Positions 45,101 to 53,560 of a stretch of 64,000 nt of DNA are shown here, piece by piece. Numbering within the stretch: the first letter of the stretch is position 1; each line of letters starts with the position of its first letter. Under the pieces are notes generated by a model that ran no database searches, was not told where the DNA came from, and saw nothing but the letters and a program-made list of their open reading frames with translations. A program made the position numbers and the translations under genes. The stretch is from Halodesulfovibrio sp. (lineage in GTDB: Bacteria > Desulfobacterota > Desulfovibrionia > Desulfovibrionales > Desulfovibrionaceae): NCBI RefSeq assembly GCF_025210605.1, contig NZ_JAOARI010000032.1:62001-126000 (forward strand). The letters are read 5' to 3'.

Positions 45101-45690
45101 TCAAGCCCTGCTTCTTTGCAGATTGCGTTGTACGCATCTTTTACGCAACCGGTTACACTGTCAGGTAAAGTAACAGAAAGGATACCAGCCTGAACTAAAA
45201 CTGAACGTTTACGGAGTTGGTCAATGCCTTCTGGGGAAGTCGCAAAGCCCTCGACAACGTTATTAACAAATGTTCTAGTTTTGAGAGTGGTTTGTGTTCC
45301 CTGTGCTTCTGCTTCAGCGCGAATCTCTTTAGCAATATTTCGCACAAATTTTTGCAGAAATTCAGGGTCCTTATTGATTTCAGGGTCATTCCAGTCAATT
45401 CGATTGTACTCTTTGTCAACCATGGAGCGAACAAGTGAAGCGTTCACTTTAGTTTCATCCATGAGCTGGTGGAAGGCTATGGAAGAGATTGCACGAAATT
45501 GCGGAGCCCGAATACCGTCAACCTGACTAATAATAGCGGTGTTGTAGTTTTTACCACCAACAAGAAGCTCTGCTTCTTCGCCAATGGCTACAATGTCTGC
45601 ACCAGTAAGAACCATTTTCTTTTGAAGTTCTTTAATCTTAGTCGTTTGTGCTTTAACACTCTTGGAATCGTCAGCCTTTTTCTTGGCCAT
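42115..45690 (-). CDS. ppsA: Large PEP synthase / pyruvate-phosphate dikinase-type enzyme
   Basis: Makes phosphoenolpyruvate from pyruvate and ATP. The 1191-residue protein is about 400 residues longer than E. coli PpsA. Its core order is conserved: nucleotide domain with VGGKNYNTA and AVRSSAAGED, swivelling domain with catalytic His527 in GGDTSHAAITSRELG, and PEP/pyruvate barrel with FKSNEYRNLLGG, SEIPSNA, GFSIGSNDMTQ and the catalytic Cys in VGFCGQG. The extra length is an N-terminal extension, a roughly 160-residue helical insert in the barrel domain and a 95-residue C-terminal extension. A strong AGGAGG precedes the ATG. It lies downstream of pyc and birA. Confidence 0.9.
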   Translation of the reverse strand: MAKKKADDSKSVKAQTTKIKELQKKMVLTGADIVAIGEEAELLVGGKNYNTAIISQVDGIRAPQFRAISSIAFHQLMDETKVNASLVRSMVDKEYNRIDWNDPEINKDPEFLQKFVRNIAKEIRAEAEAQGTQTTLKTRTFVNNVVEGFATSPEGIDQLRKRSVLVQAGILSVTLPDSVTGCVKDAYNAICKEAGLEDVPVAVRSSAAGEDSRKKAFAGLQDTYLNIVGENRCVEAYHWDCASAYNLRSMTYRREAILDAMARAEATGDETIAIKAKEEWAIENTSLSVCVMRMINPVISGTAFSADTATGCRGTDRKDLVSIDASYGLGEAVVGGMVTPDKFYVFQRDDKQEVVIRQMGCKDKKIVYETKGGTKMVDVPDLEAFRWSLSLAQAEEVARGVRGISIAYGGMIMDTEFCIDDADRLWFVQARPETRWNEEFELHPDTIFMRRLEVDEKAAANAEVILEGNGASRGAGQGRVKYLRSALELNKINKGDILAAERTDPDMVPGMRIASSILADVGGDTSHAAITSRELGIPAIIGIQRLEVLRNLDGEEITVDGTRGKAYRGLLPLKEVGGEMNLATLPETKTKVGLILADVGQSLFLSRLRNVTDFEVGLLRAEFMLGNISIHPKALEAYDSGELERVVADKVHELESNLTKVLREQLALGIVGVDFNLREYVGHLTGLSEEIEKLTENEQPRGTDEVLAVHRRMRELDHKLDAYMETATRRFDILKTSENLEDHISAVMGFSDELMKLTGKDPETTRRRAEIDASVKALTTKAAADPVVMDVIQKVKQVRVEVALTSGLEKEIRDMRNIPEKIRTIIKTRGYRSGKEHYVQTLAQGLALFAMAFYGKDIIYRTTDFKSNEYRNLLGGSLFEHFEDNPMLGYRGVSRNLHDWEIEAFKLARGVYGGTNLQIMLPFVRTLEEGRAMRRYLEQVHKLKRGEDGLKIILMSEIPSNAILAKQFIQEFDGFSIGSNDMTQMVLATDRDNASLSHIYDEEDPAVVWAILCTIFTGQKYGKKVGFCGQGVSNSTVLRGLVAIAGIVSASVVPDTYFQTKIDMAAVEQENIKTEQLGQWLGDKYLEKIRMLLNENGYGHILKKYKNAQDILDWYEGEIARLHEQLRESIETPKEKFYRQELELFRAKFHKPVIYAGWNWKETVLDALHQAGFANFEEQAIALEAQRKAKW

Positions 45691-45831
45691 CAGTCTTTCC
45701 TCCTGGAAGGACTTATCACTTTAAAAAACCGGAAACTATAACTTATAGAGTAAAACTCTACACCCAACGTTAGAATTAGATTTTACTAAACAACTTTTTT
45801 TATAGGCATTACCTACACGGTGGTTATTTAA

Positions 45832-45857
45832 TGGAGAGCCCCACACGGGGCTCTCCA
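45832..45857. other. 11-bp hairpin between pyc and ppsA
   Basis: TGGAGAGCCCC and GGGGCTCTCCA pair around ACAC with no T-run on either strand. Placed 40 bases after the pyc stop, it could be a processing or stabilising structure that sets the pyc to ppsA ratio. Confidence 0.6.
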
Positions 45858-45896
45858 CATTCTCTAATCCTTACTCATGCTATGCATGAGACCCAT

Positions 45897-48800
45897 CTAC
45901 GCTTCCAGTTTTTCACCACAGAAGTGGCAGTAAGCCATACCTTCTATGGAGAGCGGCTTCTGGCAAGCCTTGTTGCTACAACGGCGCGGGATCGGAGCCA
46001 GCTCAATGAGCAAGTCGCCCTCTTTAACAGGAACCATCATTTTGGTTTCCTTGTAATCAGCAGTTTTCAGTACACGCTTAACCATAGCATTTGCCGGACT
46101 GAGTACCGCTTTTTCCTGTTTCATAATCGAAACGTTAAAGAGTTCCTCACCCTTTTTAACAATATCTCCGGGGTTAACGTACATAATCCAGAGATCACCG
46201 TTGGATGGTGCTGCTACGTGAAGTGGGTTGCTCGGATCCGCTTTTTCGGTTCCGGCGCTTTCCGCTTCTTGTGGTGCTGCAACCTGAACATCATAACTCA
46301 TGATATCAGAATCCAACACATACCGCACAATACATTTTCCATCTGGTGCTGGTGCTGAAATGTGCAAGATAGTCATGGAATGCGGTTTTGCATTATCATC
46401 TACAAAATGCAGTTCCCTACCTGTTTCCAGACCTTCAAACCAAACGTCAAGCGGTACGTTATTCGGGTTGCCGAAATCACGTTTGAATCGAACTGTTTTA
46501 AGTGCATCTGCCGGATGGTTGAGGAACATGATAAACTCCTCATCCGTTGGCTTACGACGCATTTGACTGATAAAGTCAACTTCTTCGGCGGCAAAATCAA
46601 TATCTTCTAAAGAAAGCAGTGGAGATTCTTCAGTGCGTTTTTGAATTGCCTGCATCCATTCTGATCTGAATGCACTCTGGTATACCCAATCCGCTGGGAA
46701 ACCAAGTGGAAGTTTGCCGAATTTACCAAGAAGCAGATCACGGAAGGCATCGTTACTATCCTGATAAATAGCAAGACGCGCTTCTTTCATTTCTTCGCTT
46801 AGCTCACTTTCGTCATACTTAGTCACATGCTCTAATACTTCGAGCAAGTAGCGTACTTCTTCTTCGCCGCCACGCTTATAAGCGTTGGTTACCGCAAGAA
46901 ACGCTGTATTCCAAGTAATTTGTGACCCCGGTGTTACATCATGGTAGCGTACTACCTTGCGTGTACCAGCGAGGAATTTAAGCATGTAAGGAAGGAGGTG
47001 AATGTATCCCTGCTTTAAAGCACCTTCCTGCGAAGAAGATGTTGCACCGCCAGGCATTGCATGATGCACAACATCATGGTCGATGCCTTGGAAGAATGGT
47101 GCGGTGTATTTATCGTAATATGGCATGATCTGCTTGAGAACAAAGTTGCACTCGCGGATCATATCCTTATTAAGATTGGTTTTAAGACCAAGCTCTTCTT
47201 CCAGATATGCAGCAGTAGAAAGCACTTCACCCTGCCCGTACCAGCGTACAGCAGCACCGATACCTGTATCGACGATATGTGCGCCTGCTTTGGCAGCAGC
47301 ACCTACTGTCGGTACAAATAATCCATCGGTGTAGTGTCTGTGGTAGTGCGTAACAAGGGTTGGCCATTGCTTGCGAATAGCAGTGATAAGCTCAGTCATA
47401 AAGCGTGGTGGGCAAACGCCAGCCATATCTTTAAGACCAAGGATAATCATTTCGGAAGCTTTTCTAGTGCTTACTCCAGCAACATCAGCCACCATAGCCA
47501 AAATAGCCTCAGTTACCTGTAAGTAGTGTTTAACATCAAACCCTTTTGCCCACGAAAGTGAAATAGCAGGTTCGAACACCACCTCTTTACGGTTGAGTGC
47601 AACTTCAGCAAATGGACGCATGTTTTCAACATGGTTCAGGAAGTCAAAGCATCTGATAACATCGTAATGATCGCAAATCATTTCGCCCGTTGATCGCATA
47701 AGATTCTTTGGCTGTGGTTTGTAGCCAAGAACATTCGTTGAACGAATGAGAATCTGCTTCAGCGTTTTTGGGGCGAATTTGTTCCACTTCTCTGCTTCGG
47801 TGAATGGGTAGGTCATGTTTGCTAGCATGGCAACATGGAAGTGTGCACCACCACCGTTTTCGATAGAGAAGAATCCGCAGTTATCAAGATATGAACCGAT
47901 CATTTCGTCTTCAGCAAGACGGAACCGGTTGCCACTGTTAGATTGTGTAATATCACGAGGTGTTGTGTCACAGAAATGCACGTAGTCTGTGTCACGCACA
48001 AAATCTAACAGAGCTTTGCGGTCACCCTGAGGGTATGCAGGAGCTGCTTTTAAGATTTTAGAACTGATTTTAGGAAGTACAGGATTAAACGCACCTATGC
48101 GAGGTGTATCTTTAGACCGGTATTCACCTAATTGTACATGTGGGTTTGACCCCTTGGCAGAAATTTCTGCAATCAGTTTAGATATACGCTCAGCTTCAGG
48201 AGCTAAGTCAGTGTAGCAAAGCAGCTCTGGAGTATCGCCGATGAAATTAGTGGTAAAGTCGCCCTGTCTAAATTTAGGGTGACGGATAACCTGCTTGAAG
48301 AACGGAATGGTCGTTTTCAGTCCGCCAATTGCGTATTCATTAAGAGCACGCTCCATTGTCCCCAGAACTTTTTTCCAACCGCGACCATGAGAAATCAGCA
48401 GTGCACCTGCGGAGTCGTAGTTAGATGGAAAATCGTAACCAGCTGACAAGTTGGAATCAATGCGGATCCCAGGACCACCAGGAGAAATGTATCGTGATAC
48501 AACACCACAGTTAGGTGCAAAGTCGTCCTGTGGATCTTCGCAGTTAATGCGGAGCTGCATTGCCATTTGTGATGGAGGGCATTCTTCTTCTGTGAAGCGA
48601 AGTTCTGCTCCAAAGGCGACAGCAATTTGTTCTTCCACAAGGTCAATGCCGTAACGAACTTCGGTAATGCCGTGTTCAACCTGAAGGCGTGTATTAACCT
48701 CAATAAGGTAAGGCTCGCCATCAGGAGTTACAAGAAATTCAACTGTAGCAAGAGAATCGTATGAAACAGCTTTAATAAGATTGCGTGAGTATTCTTTAAG

Positions 48801-49601
48801 GCGGTTGCGTAATTCTGGAGTGATAAGATCAGAAGGTGATGGAGTAATTTCTACAAGCTTCTGATGGTTACGCTGAATACTACAATCGCGTTCGTCGAAC
48901 GCAAATACATTTCCGTACTTGTCACCAATTACCTGAATTTCGATATGGCGCGCGGATGCTAAAAACTTCTCGATGTAAAGGCGTGGGTTACCGAAAGATG
49001 CCTGCGCCATAGTCGACGCTTTAACAAAAGCACTTTCCAGTTCTTCCTGATTCTGAATCAAGAAGATACCACGACCACCGCCGCCGCCTTCTGCTTTAAG
49101 CATAATTGGAAAGCCAATTTCTTCGCAGAACTTGCGTGCGGTTGGGATATCAACAGATCCTTCAGAGCCTGGTACAATAGGTACACCTAATTTTTTCGCA
49201 AGAGCACGTACTTGTACTTTGTTGCCAAGCAGGTTCATAGACTCTGCTGTGGAGCCAATGAAGATAATACCTTCTTCGGCACACCTAGTCGGGAATTTAT
49301 GATCTTCTGAGGCAAAGCCCCATCCCGGGTGAATAGCAACTACGCCGCGCTTTTTTGCCAGACTGATGATTCTGTCAATATCAAGATATGCTCGTGGGTC
49401 AGAGCCCAATAAAAGAAGTTCTTGAGCGGCTGATGCGGCAGGAGACGTTTTATCAATATCCGTAGCTGTCATTACAGCCACAGCATCAAAGCGCTCACGA
49501 ATTGAGCGACAGATACGACGGGCAGGAATGCCCCTGTTGGCAACCAGAATTGGCTTGCCTTTCACTTCTTCCATAATTTCTTTAAACGTCTTAATTGCCA
49601 T
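45897..49601 (-). CDS. pyc: Pyruvate carboxylase, single-chain, with atypical biotin site and cysteine tail
   Basis: Carboxylates pyruvate to oxaloacetate using ATP, bicarbonate and biotin. The 1234-residue chain has a biotin carboxylase part (LVANRGIPARRICRS, KAEGGGGGRGIF, HIEIQVIGDKYGN), then a carboxyltransferase part (CDTTPRDITQSN, the carboxylated lysine in LGLKDMAG, THYHRH metal site). The biotinyl domain has the lysine in IMKQE where AMKM is usual. The last 28 residues, with CSNKAC and CHFC, look like a zinc ribbon, not part of standard enzymes. It is 61 bases downstream of birA, which would biotinylate it. Confidence 0.93.
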   Translation of the reverse strand: MAIKTFKEIMEEVKGKPILVANRGIPARRICRSIRERFDAVAVMTATDIDKTSPAASAAQELLLLGSDPRAYLDIDRIISLAKKRGVVAIHPGWGFASEDHKFPTRCAEEGIIFIGSTAESMNLLGNKVQVRALAKKLGVPIVPGSEGSVDIPTARKFCEEIGFPIMLKAEGGGGGRGIFLIQNQEELESAFVKASTMAQASFGNPRLYIEKFLASARHIEIQVIGDKYGNVFAFDERDCSIQRNHQKLVEITPSPSDLITPELRNRLKEYSRNLIKAVSYDSLATVEFLVTPDGEPYLIEVNTRLQVEHGITEVRYGIDLVEEQIAVAFGAELRFTEEECPPSQMAMQLRINCEDPQDDFAPNCGVVSRYISPGGPGIRIDSNLSAGYDFPSNYDSAGALLISHGRGWKKVLGTMERALNEYAIGGLKTTIPFFKQVIRHPKFRQGDFTTNFIGDTPELLCYTDLAPEAERISKLIAEISAKGSNPHVQLGEYRSKDTPRIGAFNPVLPKISSKILKAAPAYPQGDRKALLDFVRDTDYVHFCDTTPRDITQSNSGNRFRLAEDEMIGSYLDNCGFFSIENGGGAHFHVAMLANMTYPFTEAEKWNKFAPKTLKQILIRSTNVLGYKPQPKNLMRSTGEMICDHYDVIRCFDFLNHVENMRPFAEVALNRKEVVFEPAISLSWAKGFDVKHYLQVTEAILAMVADVAGVSTRKASEMIILGLKDMAGVCPPRFMTELITAIRKQWPTLVTHYHRHYTDGLFVPTVGAAAKAGAHIVDTGIGAAVRWYGQGEVLSTAAYLEEELGLKTNLNKDMIRECNFVLKQIMPYYDKYTAPFFQGIDHDVVHHAMPGGATSSSQEGALKQGYIHLLPYMLKFLAGTRKVVRYHDVTPGSQITWNTAFLAVTNAYKRGGEEEVRYLLEVLEHVTKYDESELSEEMKEARLAIYQDSNDAFRDLLLGKFGKLPLGFPADWVYQSAFRSEWMQAIQKRTEESPLLSLEDIDFAAEEVDFISQMRRKPTDEEFIMFLNHPADALKTVRFKRDFGNPNNVPLDVWFEGLETGRELHFVDDNAKPHSMTILHISAPAPDGKCIVRYVLDSDIMSYDVQVAAPQEAESAGTEKADPSNPLHVAAPSNGDLWIMYVNPGDIVKKGEELFNVSIMKQEKAVLSPANAMVKRVLKTADYKETKMMVPVKEGDLLIELAPIPRRCSNKACQKPLSIEGMAYCHFCGEKLEA

Positions 49602-49662
49602 TCAATCCTCGTTATGCAGTGTCGGTGACATTTTGCAAAAAATAACCCATCTGGTGAGCTAG

Positions 49663-50553
49663 TCACGGGTGGAGGGAAATACTACCGGAATGAATAATCT
49701 TCTCTCCATCTTGCTGATGGAGTCGAAGACCACCATCTTGAGAGATACCCATAATCCTGCCCGACCGATTGACTAGATCACTTCCGTGGATCCATACTTC
49801 TCGCCCCAGCCAAGCAAGTTGCTTTTCAACACTCGAAATTAATTTCGTGGTAGTATACTGAACAACCTGTGCGTTGTAGCAAAAATGCATGTAGTCTACA
49901 AGTGTCTGCCACACCTGCAATATCGGCAGGGTTTGTTCTTTTTGGCACAAACAGCTTGCAGGTACTGCCCAATTGTTACGTAAAAGTTCCGTTGGCGGAT
50001 AGGAATGCACATTAATTCCAATTCCTGCCATTAATATACCGGCACGCTCTTCCAGTAAGATTCCACCTACCTTTTTCTCGTCTACCATAATATCATTAGG
50101 CCACTTTATGCGTGAATTATAGCCAAGCTTTTGCAAAGCTCCTACTAATAAATAGCCTATCGCTAAGGAGCCTATTTCATTGGAAAAAAAACCTGTAGAA
50201 GGCAGTCGCATTGCAGCATAAATGTTACCTTCAGGAGAATTCCATGCGCGGCGTAGCTGTCCTCGACCGCTATTCTGGCGTAATCCCAGTACTGAGTCCC
50301 ATTCGTTGAGCATTTGTTTTTCATTAAAAATGCGAGCAACATCTAAAGTAGAACTGCATTCTCCGCATAGGTATATGTCAGCAGGAAATTGTGGAAGTTC
50401 TGATTTAAATACATCAAAACCATTGTGTTGGGACTGAACCCATGAGCGCTCTTCTACTGTCTCCCATCCACTATGAGCTGTGACGAGTCGTTCAGGGGTT
50501 ATTTTTGATGCAATATCTGGAATTTGATTATGTAATATAAAACACGTATGCAT
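49663..50553 (-). CDS. birA: Biotin--protein ligase
   Basis: A 296-residue enzyme that attaches biotin to carboxylases. The catalytic domain begins around residue 60 and has the biotinoyl-AMP loop in SGRGQLRRAWNSPEG, KWPNDIMVDEKKVGGIL and GIGINVH, followed by the small C-terminal domain. The first 60 residues do not read as the DNA-binding helix-turn-helix of E. coli BirA, so it is probably not an autorepressor. It leads the birA-pyc-ppsA cluster and its substrate is almost certainly the adjacent pyruvate carboxylase. Confidence 0.9.
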   Translation of the reverse strand: MHTCFILHNQIPDIASKITPERLVTAHSGWETVEERSWVQSQHNGFDVFKSELPQFPADIYLCGECSSTLDVARIFNEKQMLNEWDSVLGLRQNSGRGQLRRAWNSPEGNIYAAMRLPSTGFFSNEIGSLAIGYLLVGALQKLGYNSRIKWPNDIMVDEKKVGGILLEERAGILMAGIGINVHSYPPTELLRNNWAVPASCLCQKEQTLPILQVWQTLVDYMHFCYNAQVVQYTTTKLISSVEKQLAWLGREVWIHGSDLVNRSGRIMGISQDGGLRLHQQDGEKIIHSGSISLHP

Positions 50554-50625
50554 AACATGCCCGTAAAACTAGTGATTTGAATAAATATTTTTTAAAATAA
50601 TCTTTGCATACAGTAGGACAAAGAT

Positions 50626-51744
50626 ATGACGTTTTATTTAGTAGGCGGCGCGGTTCGGGATATGTTACTTGGTATCCCCCCAAAAGAATATGACTTTGCA
50701 TTTTCTGGAACCGTTGATAATTTTATAAGCTGCAATCCTTCAGCACGCAAGGCTGGAAATGACTTTGGAATTTGTATTTTGAACGGAATAGAGTACGCCC
50801 CGCTTAGAGGAGGCTCTATTGATGAAGACCTCACCTTTCGGGATCTTACAATTAATGCACTCGCGCTAGATGAGGATTCACGTATTTACTCTCTTCCGAG
50901 CACGTTACATGACCTGCAAAATAAAATACTTAAGCCTGCTTCTGAAACAGCATTTTTACAGGACCCTGTACGTGTTTTTCGTGTTGCACGTTTTGCAGCC
51001 GCCCTGCCTGAATTTTCAATTCATCCTGATACAATTACTCAAATGCAACGCGTTGCTGCCTCTGGAATGCTAGATAATCTCACACCAGAACGTGTTGGCA
51101 CAGAGCTGTTGAAGGCTCTCCGTTGTTCTGAACCGGGTAGATTTTTTACAGTATTAAATGATGCAGGCTGCTTGAACCCTTGGTTTGCAGAACTCTCTCG
51201 CATGTCAGATATCCCCGCTGGTCCTGTTCAGTATCATTCTGCAGATTGTCTTACGCACATAGTGACAACTATAAATAAATGTCCCAACGATATTGTAACG
51301 AGGTACATGGCACTTTGTCATGACTTGGGAAAACAGGAAACAAAGCCAGAAATTTTACCGCAACACATTGGACATGAGAAGCGTGGTGTACAATTGGCTG
51401 AGAATCTTGGACAGCGTTTAAAGCTTTCGAATAATCTAGTGCGTGCAGGAGCCGTTGCTGCGCTTCAACACATGAAGGGGGGGCAGTATCTCTCACTGCG
51501 TAGTGGAACCAAGGTGGACTTGCTCTACTCTTTGCATCGCCAGCAAATATTGGAAAATTTCTTCATGCTGGTTGAGGCTGATTCTGGAAAAAATTATTTA
51601 GAGCAGGCGAAGGCAGATTTAGAAGTAATTCTATCAGTTGAATTACCTGCTAAAGATCAAAATTTAGGAGCGGAGTCTGGAAAAAGACTACGCGAACTCA
51701 GATGCATTGCGTTAAGTGAAACATTGCGCGGCATGAAGTCATAA
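50626..51744 (+). CDS. Class II tRNA nucleotidyltransferase, probable CC-adding enzyme with HD domain
   Basis: A 372-residue protein collinear with E. coli CCA transferase: YLVGGAVRDMLLG, LTINALALDED, DPVRVFRVARF, TPERVGTELLKAL and an HD domain (CHDLGKQE). Three differences stand out. The first metal-binding Asp is Glu21 (EYD instead of DxD). RRD is replaced by FRD at 71-73. The segment between motifs A and B is about 18 residues shorter than in E. coli. Loss of that flexible loop is the known hallmark of CC-adding enzymes, and the DHH-CBS enzyme at 21.2 kb would add the final A. Reduced activity is the alternative. It is divergent from birA. Confidence 0.85.
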   Translation: MTFYLVGGAVRDMLLGIPPKEYDFAFSGTVDNFISCNPSARKAGNDFGICILNGIEYAPLRGGSIDEDLTFRDLTINALALDEDSRIYSLPSTLHDLQNKILKPASETAFLQDPVRVFRVARFAAALPEFSIHPDTITQMQRVAASGMLDNLTPERVGTELLKALRCSEPGRFFTVLNDAGCLNPWFAELSRMSDIPAGPVQYHSADCLTHIVTTINKCPNDIVTRYMALCHDLGKQETKPEILPQHIGHEKRGVQLAENLGQRLKLSNNLVRAGAVAALQHMKGGQYLSLRSGTKVDLLYSLHRQQILENFFMLVEADSGKNYLEQAKADLEVILSVELPAKDQNLGAESGKRLRELRCIALSETLRGMKS

Positions 51745-51746
51745 AA

Positions 51747-51776
51747 AAAGCCCCGAAAAAAAATTCGGGGCTTTAA
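51747..51776 (+). terminator. Terminator between the CC-adding enzyme and ppaC
   Basis: AAAGCCCCGAA and TTCGGGGCTTT pair around A6, in a gap of 49 bases between convergent genes. It can function in both directions. Confidence 0.88.
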
Positions 51777-51793
51777 AATCGAAAGGCTACCTA

Positions 51794-52708
51794 CTATTTG
51801 AAAGCTTTTTCAAAGTTAGGAACAACCTGTTTTTTACGGCTCATTACGCCGTCAAGCCATACGGATTCTTCGCCTGCAACGCCGAATGCTTTTTCAACAA
51901 CGGAAGCGTCGTCAGAACAGATGAGCATTTCGGAACCTTCTTTCATGATGTCTGTAAGAAGAAGGAATACGGAATGACGACCGTCTGCTTTAACTTTAGC
52001 GATTTCTTCTTTAAGACCAGTTTTTACAGCGTCAAGAAGAGAGAGGTCAACAACTTCGAGCTGGCCAATACCAACTTTGTTGCCGTTCATGTCAAAGTCT
52101 TTGTAATCACGGAAAACAAGCTCTTCCATGGTTGCGCCGTCAACAGCAGATTTAACTTTGAACATTTCCATACCGAGTGCAGTTGTATCTGCTACGTCAG
52201 CCATTTTAGCGAGAGCTTCAACAGCAACTTTATCAGCGTCTGTGCAAGTTACAGACTTGAACATTACGGTATCGGAAAGGATAGCGCAGAGCATGCCGCC
52301 TGCGATGCCAGCAGGGATTTCAAGACCGTAGTGGTCGTAGAAACCTTTAATTGCAGTACAGCTACAACCTACAGGCCATACCCACATTTCGAGAGGGTTG
52401 GAAGTAGTGATATCGCCCAGTTTGTGGTGGTCGATTACGCCACAGATTTCAGCTTCGTCGATATCAGCAGGGAGCTGAGCTTTATCAGAAGTATCTACGA
52501 GCCATACTTTCTGACCTGCAACAGAAGTAACAACTTCTGGAGCTTCGAGACCGAATTTTTCAAGCACGAAAGCAGATTCAGGGGTAACTTCGCCCTGTGC
52601 TACAGCTTTAGCTTCGATGCCACGTTTATTGAGTGCATCCGCAACAGCGATTGCAGAAATGATAGAGTCAGTGTCAGGGTTCATATGTCCCATTACGAGT
52701 ACTGCCAT
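51794..52708 (-). CDS. ppaC: Manganese-dependent inorganic pyrophosphatase (family II)
   Basis: Hydrolyses pyrophosphate; in sulfate reducers this pulls sulfate activation by ATP sulfurylase. The 304-residue DHH-family protein has GHMNPDTDS near the start, WLVDTSD, VIDHHKLGD, a SDTVMFKS segment and the C-terminal SRKKQVVP substrate motif. I start at ATG 52708 because GGAGG lies 8 bases upstream; 31 in-frame codons before it look non-coding. It lies 136 bases after the broken EIIC gene, so it may have its own promoter. Confidence 0.95.
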   Translation of the reverse strand: MAVLVMGHMNPDTDSIISAIAVADALNKRGIEAKAVAQGEVTPESAFVLEKFGLEAPEVVTSVAGQKVWLVDTSDKAQLPADIDEAEICGVIDHHKLGDITTSNPLEMWVWPVGCSCTAIKGFYDHYGLEIPAGIAGGMLCAILSDTVMFKSVTCTDADKVAVEALAKMADVADTTALGMEMFKVKSAVDGATMEELVFRDYKDFDMNGNKVGIGQLEVVDLSLLDAVKTGLKEEIAKVKADGRHSVFLLLTDIMKEGSEMLICSDDASVVEKAFGVAGEESVWLDGVMSRKKQVVPNFEKAFK

Positions 52709-52844
52709 GGTAATTTCCTCCAGAAATTGTTGTAACGCGTTGTTCACGCCTATTTCCAAACTGAGTTTGTGACAGATAGCACAAACCAAATCGGCTGCCA
52801 AGTGGTTGTATGCTACTTAATCCATTTTTTTATAAAGCAGAACA

Positions 52845-53560
52845 CTATAGATTAGTAATAAGCACTACAGCAAAGAGGAAAAAAAAGAAGGAATAGTAGG
52901 CACTGCGCACTCTCAGGGACAAAACACCACCAAGTGCAGCAAAGAACCACAAATAGCTCCATGAGACGCCTGGATACTCAATAATAGAGCCATATACGCT
53001 GTATGAAGCTGAGATAGTGCAAATTAGCACAAGCAGGTATAGGGCAAAGAAAATAAAGTTTGCAGCAACGGTTTGGAGCAAGGCTTTAGTGATAATTTTG
53101 TGTAAAAAAAGTTGCTCATCAATAACGTTTTCAGGTGTTGCGAGGGACAGGAGTTGGTTATGGTGAGTGTTATGGCGTTGCCGCAACGTTTGTTCAAGAT
53201 AAGGACTTATCAACGCTGCTGGCATAGCAAGCATCATTGGGATGATGAGCTGTGATGGAGTTGTTAATGAAAAAAAACTGGCTGAGGCTAGTGTAGCCAA
53301 CAGAGCAGCGGTTCCATTGGGCGGAATGTATGTGCCCACTGGAAAAAGATCGAGCCAGAATAATTCATAAAAAATAGCGGCGGGAAGTGCTAACTCCCAC
53401 TCCCCTGTTATTATTGCCCATAAAAAACCAATCGCCAGCGGACGTTCTACAAAGCCTATATTAATGTTTGTGCGTAATAGCGCTAGAATGGCAAAAAAAA
53501 AGCGTAGCCGCCAAGCCAGCTAATTGAGGATAATTGTAGAGCAGGAAATACGGCATCCAT
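52845..53560 (-). pseudogene. Mannose-family PTS EIIC, frameshifted at a T9 run
   Basis: ATG 53560 overlaps the EIIB stop (TAATG) and gives MDAVFPALQLSSISWLGGYAFF before running into TAG at 53485. One extra T in the nine-T run (nine A at 53493-53501 on the plus strand) would restore a 238-residue EIIC of the mannose/sorbose family. That product contains FVERPLAIGFLWAII, GEWELALPAAIFYELFWLDLFPVG and TYIPPNGTAALLATL. The remaining frame continues to 52845. The cause could be a true mutation, phase variation or slippage at the homopolymer, or a sequencing error. No EIID gene follows. The membrane translocator of this PTS is therefore off in this sequence. Confidence 0.85.

Noticed and set aside
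45831..46358. 175-codon plus-strand ORF over the pyc 3' end
   Set aside because: Antisense shadow of the biotinyl region of pyruvate carboxylase.
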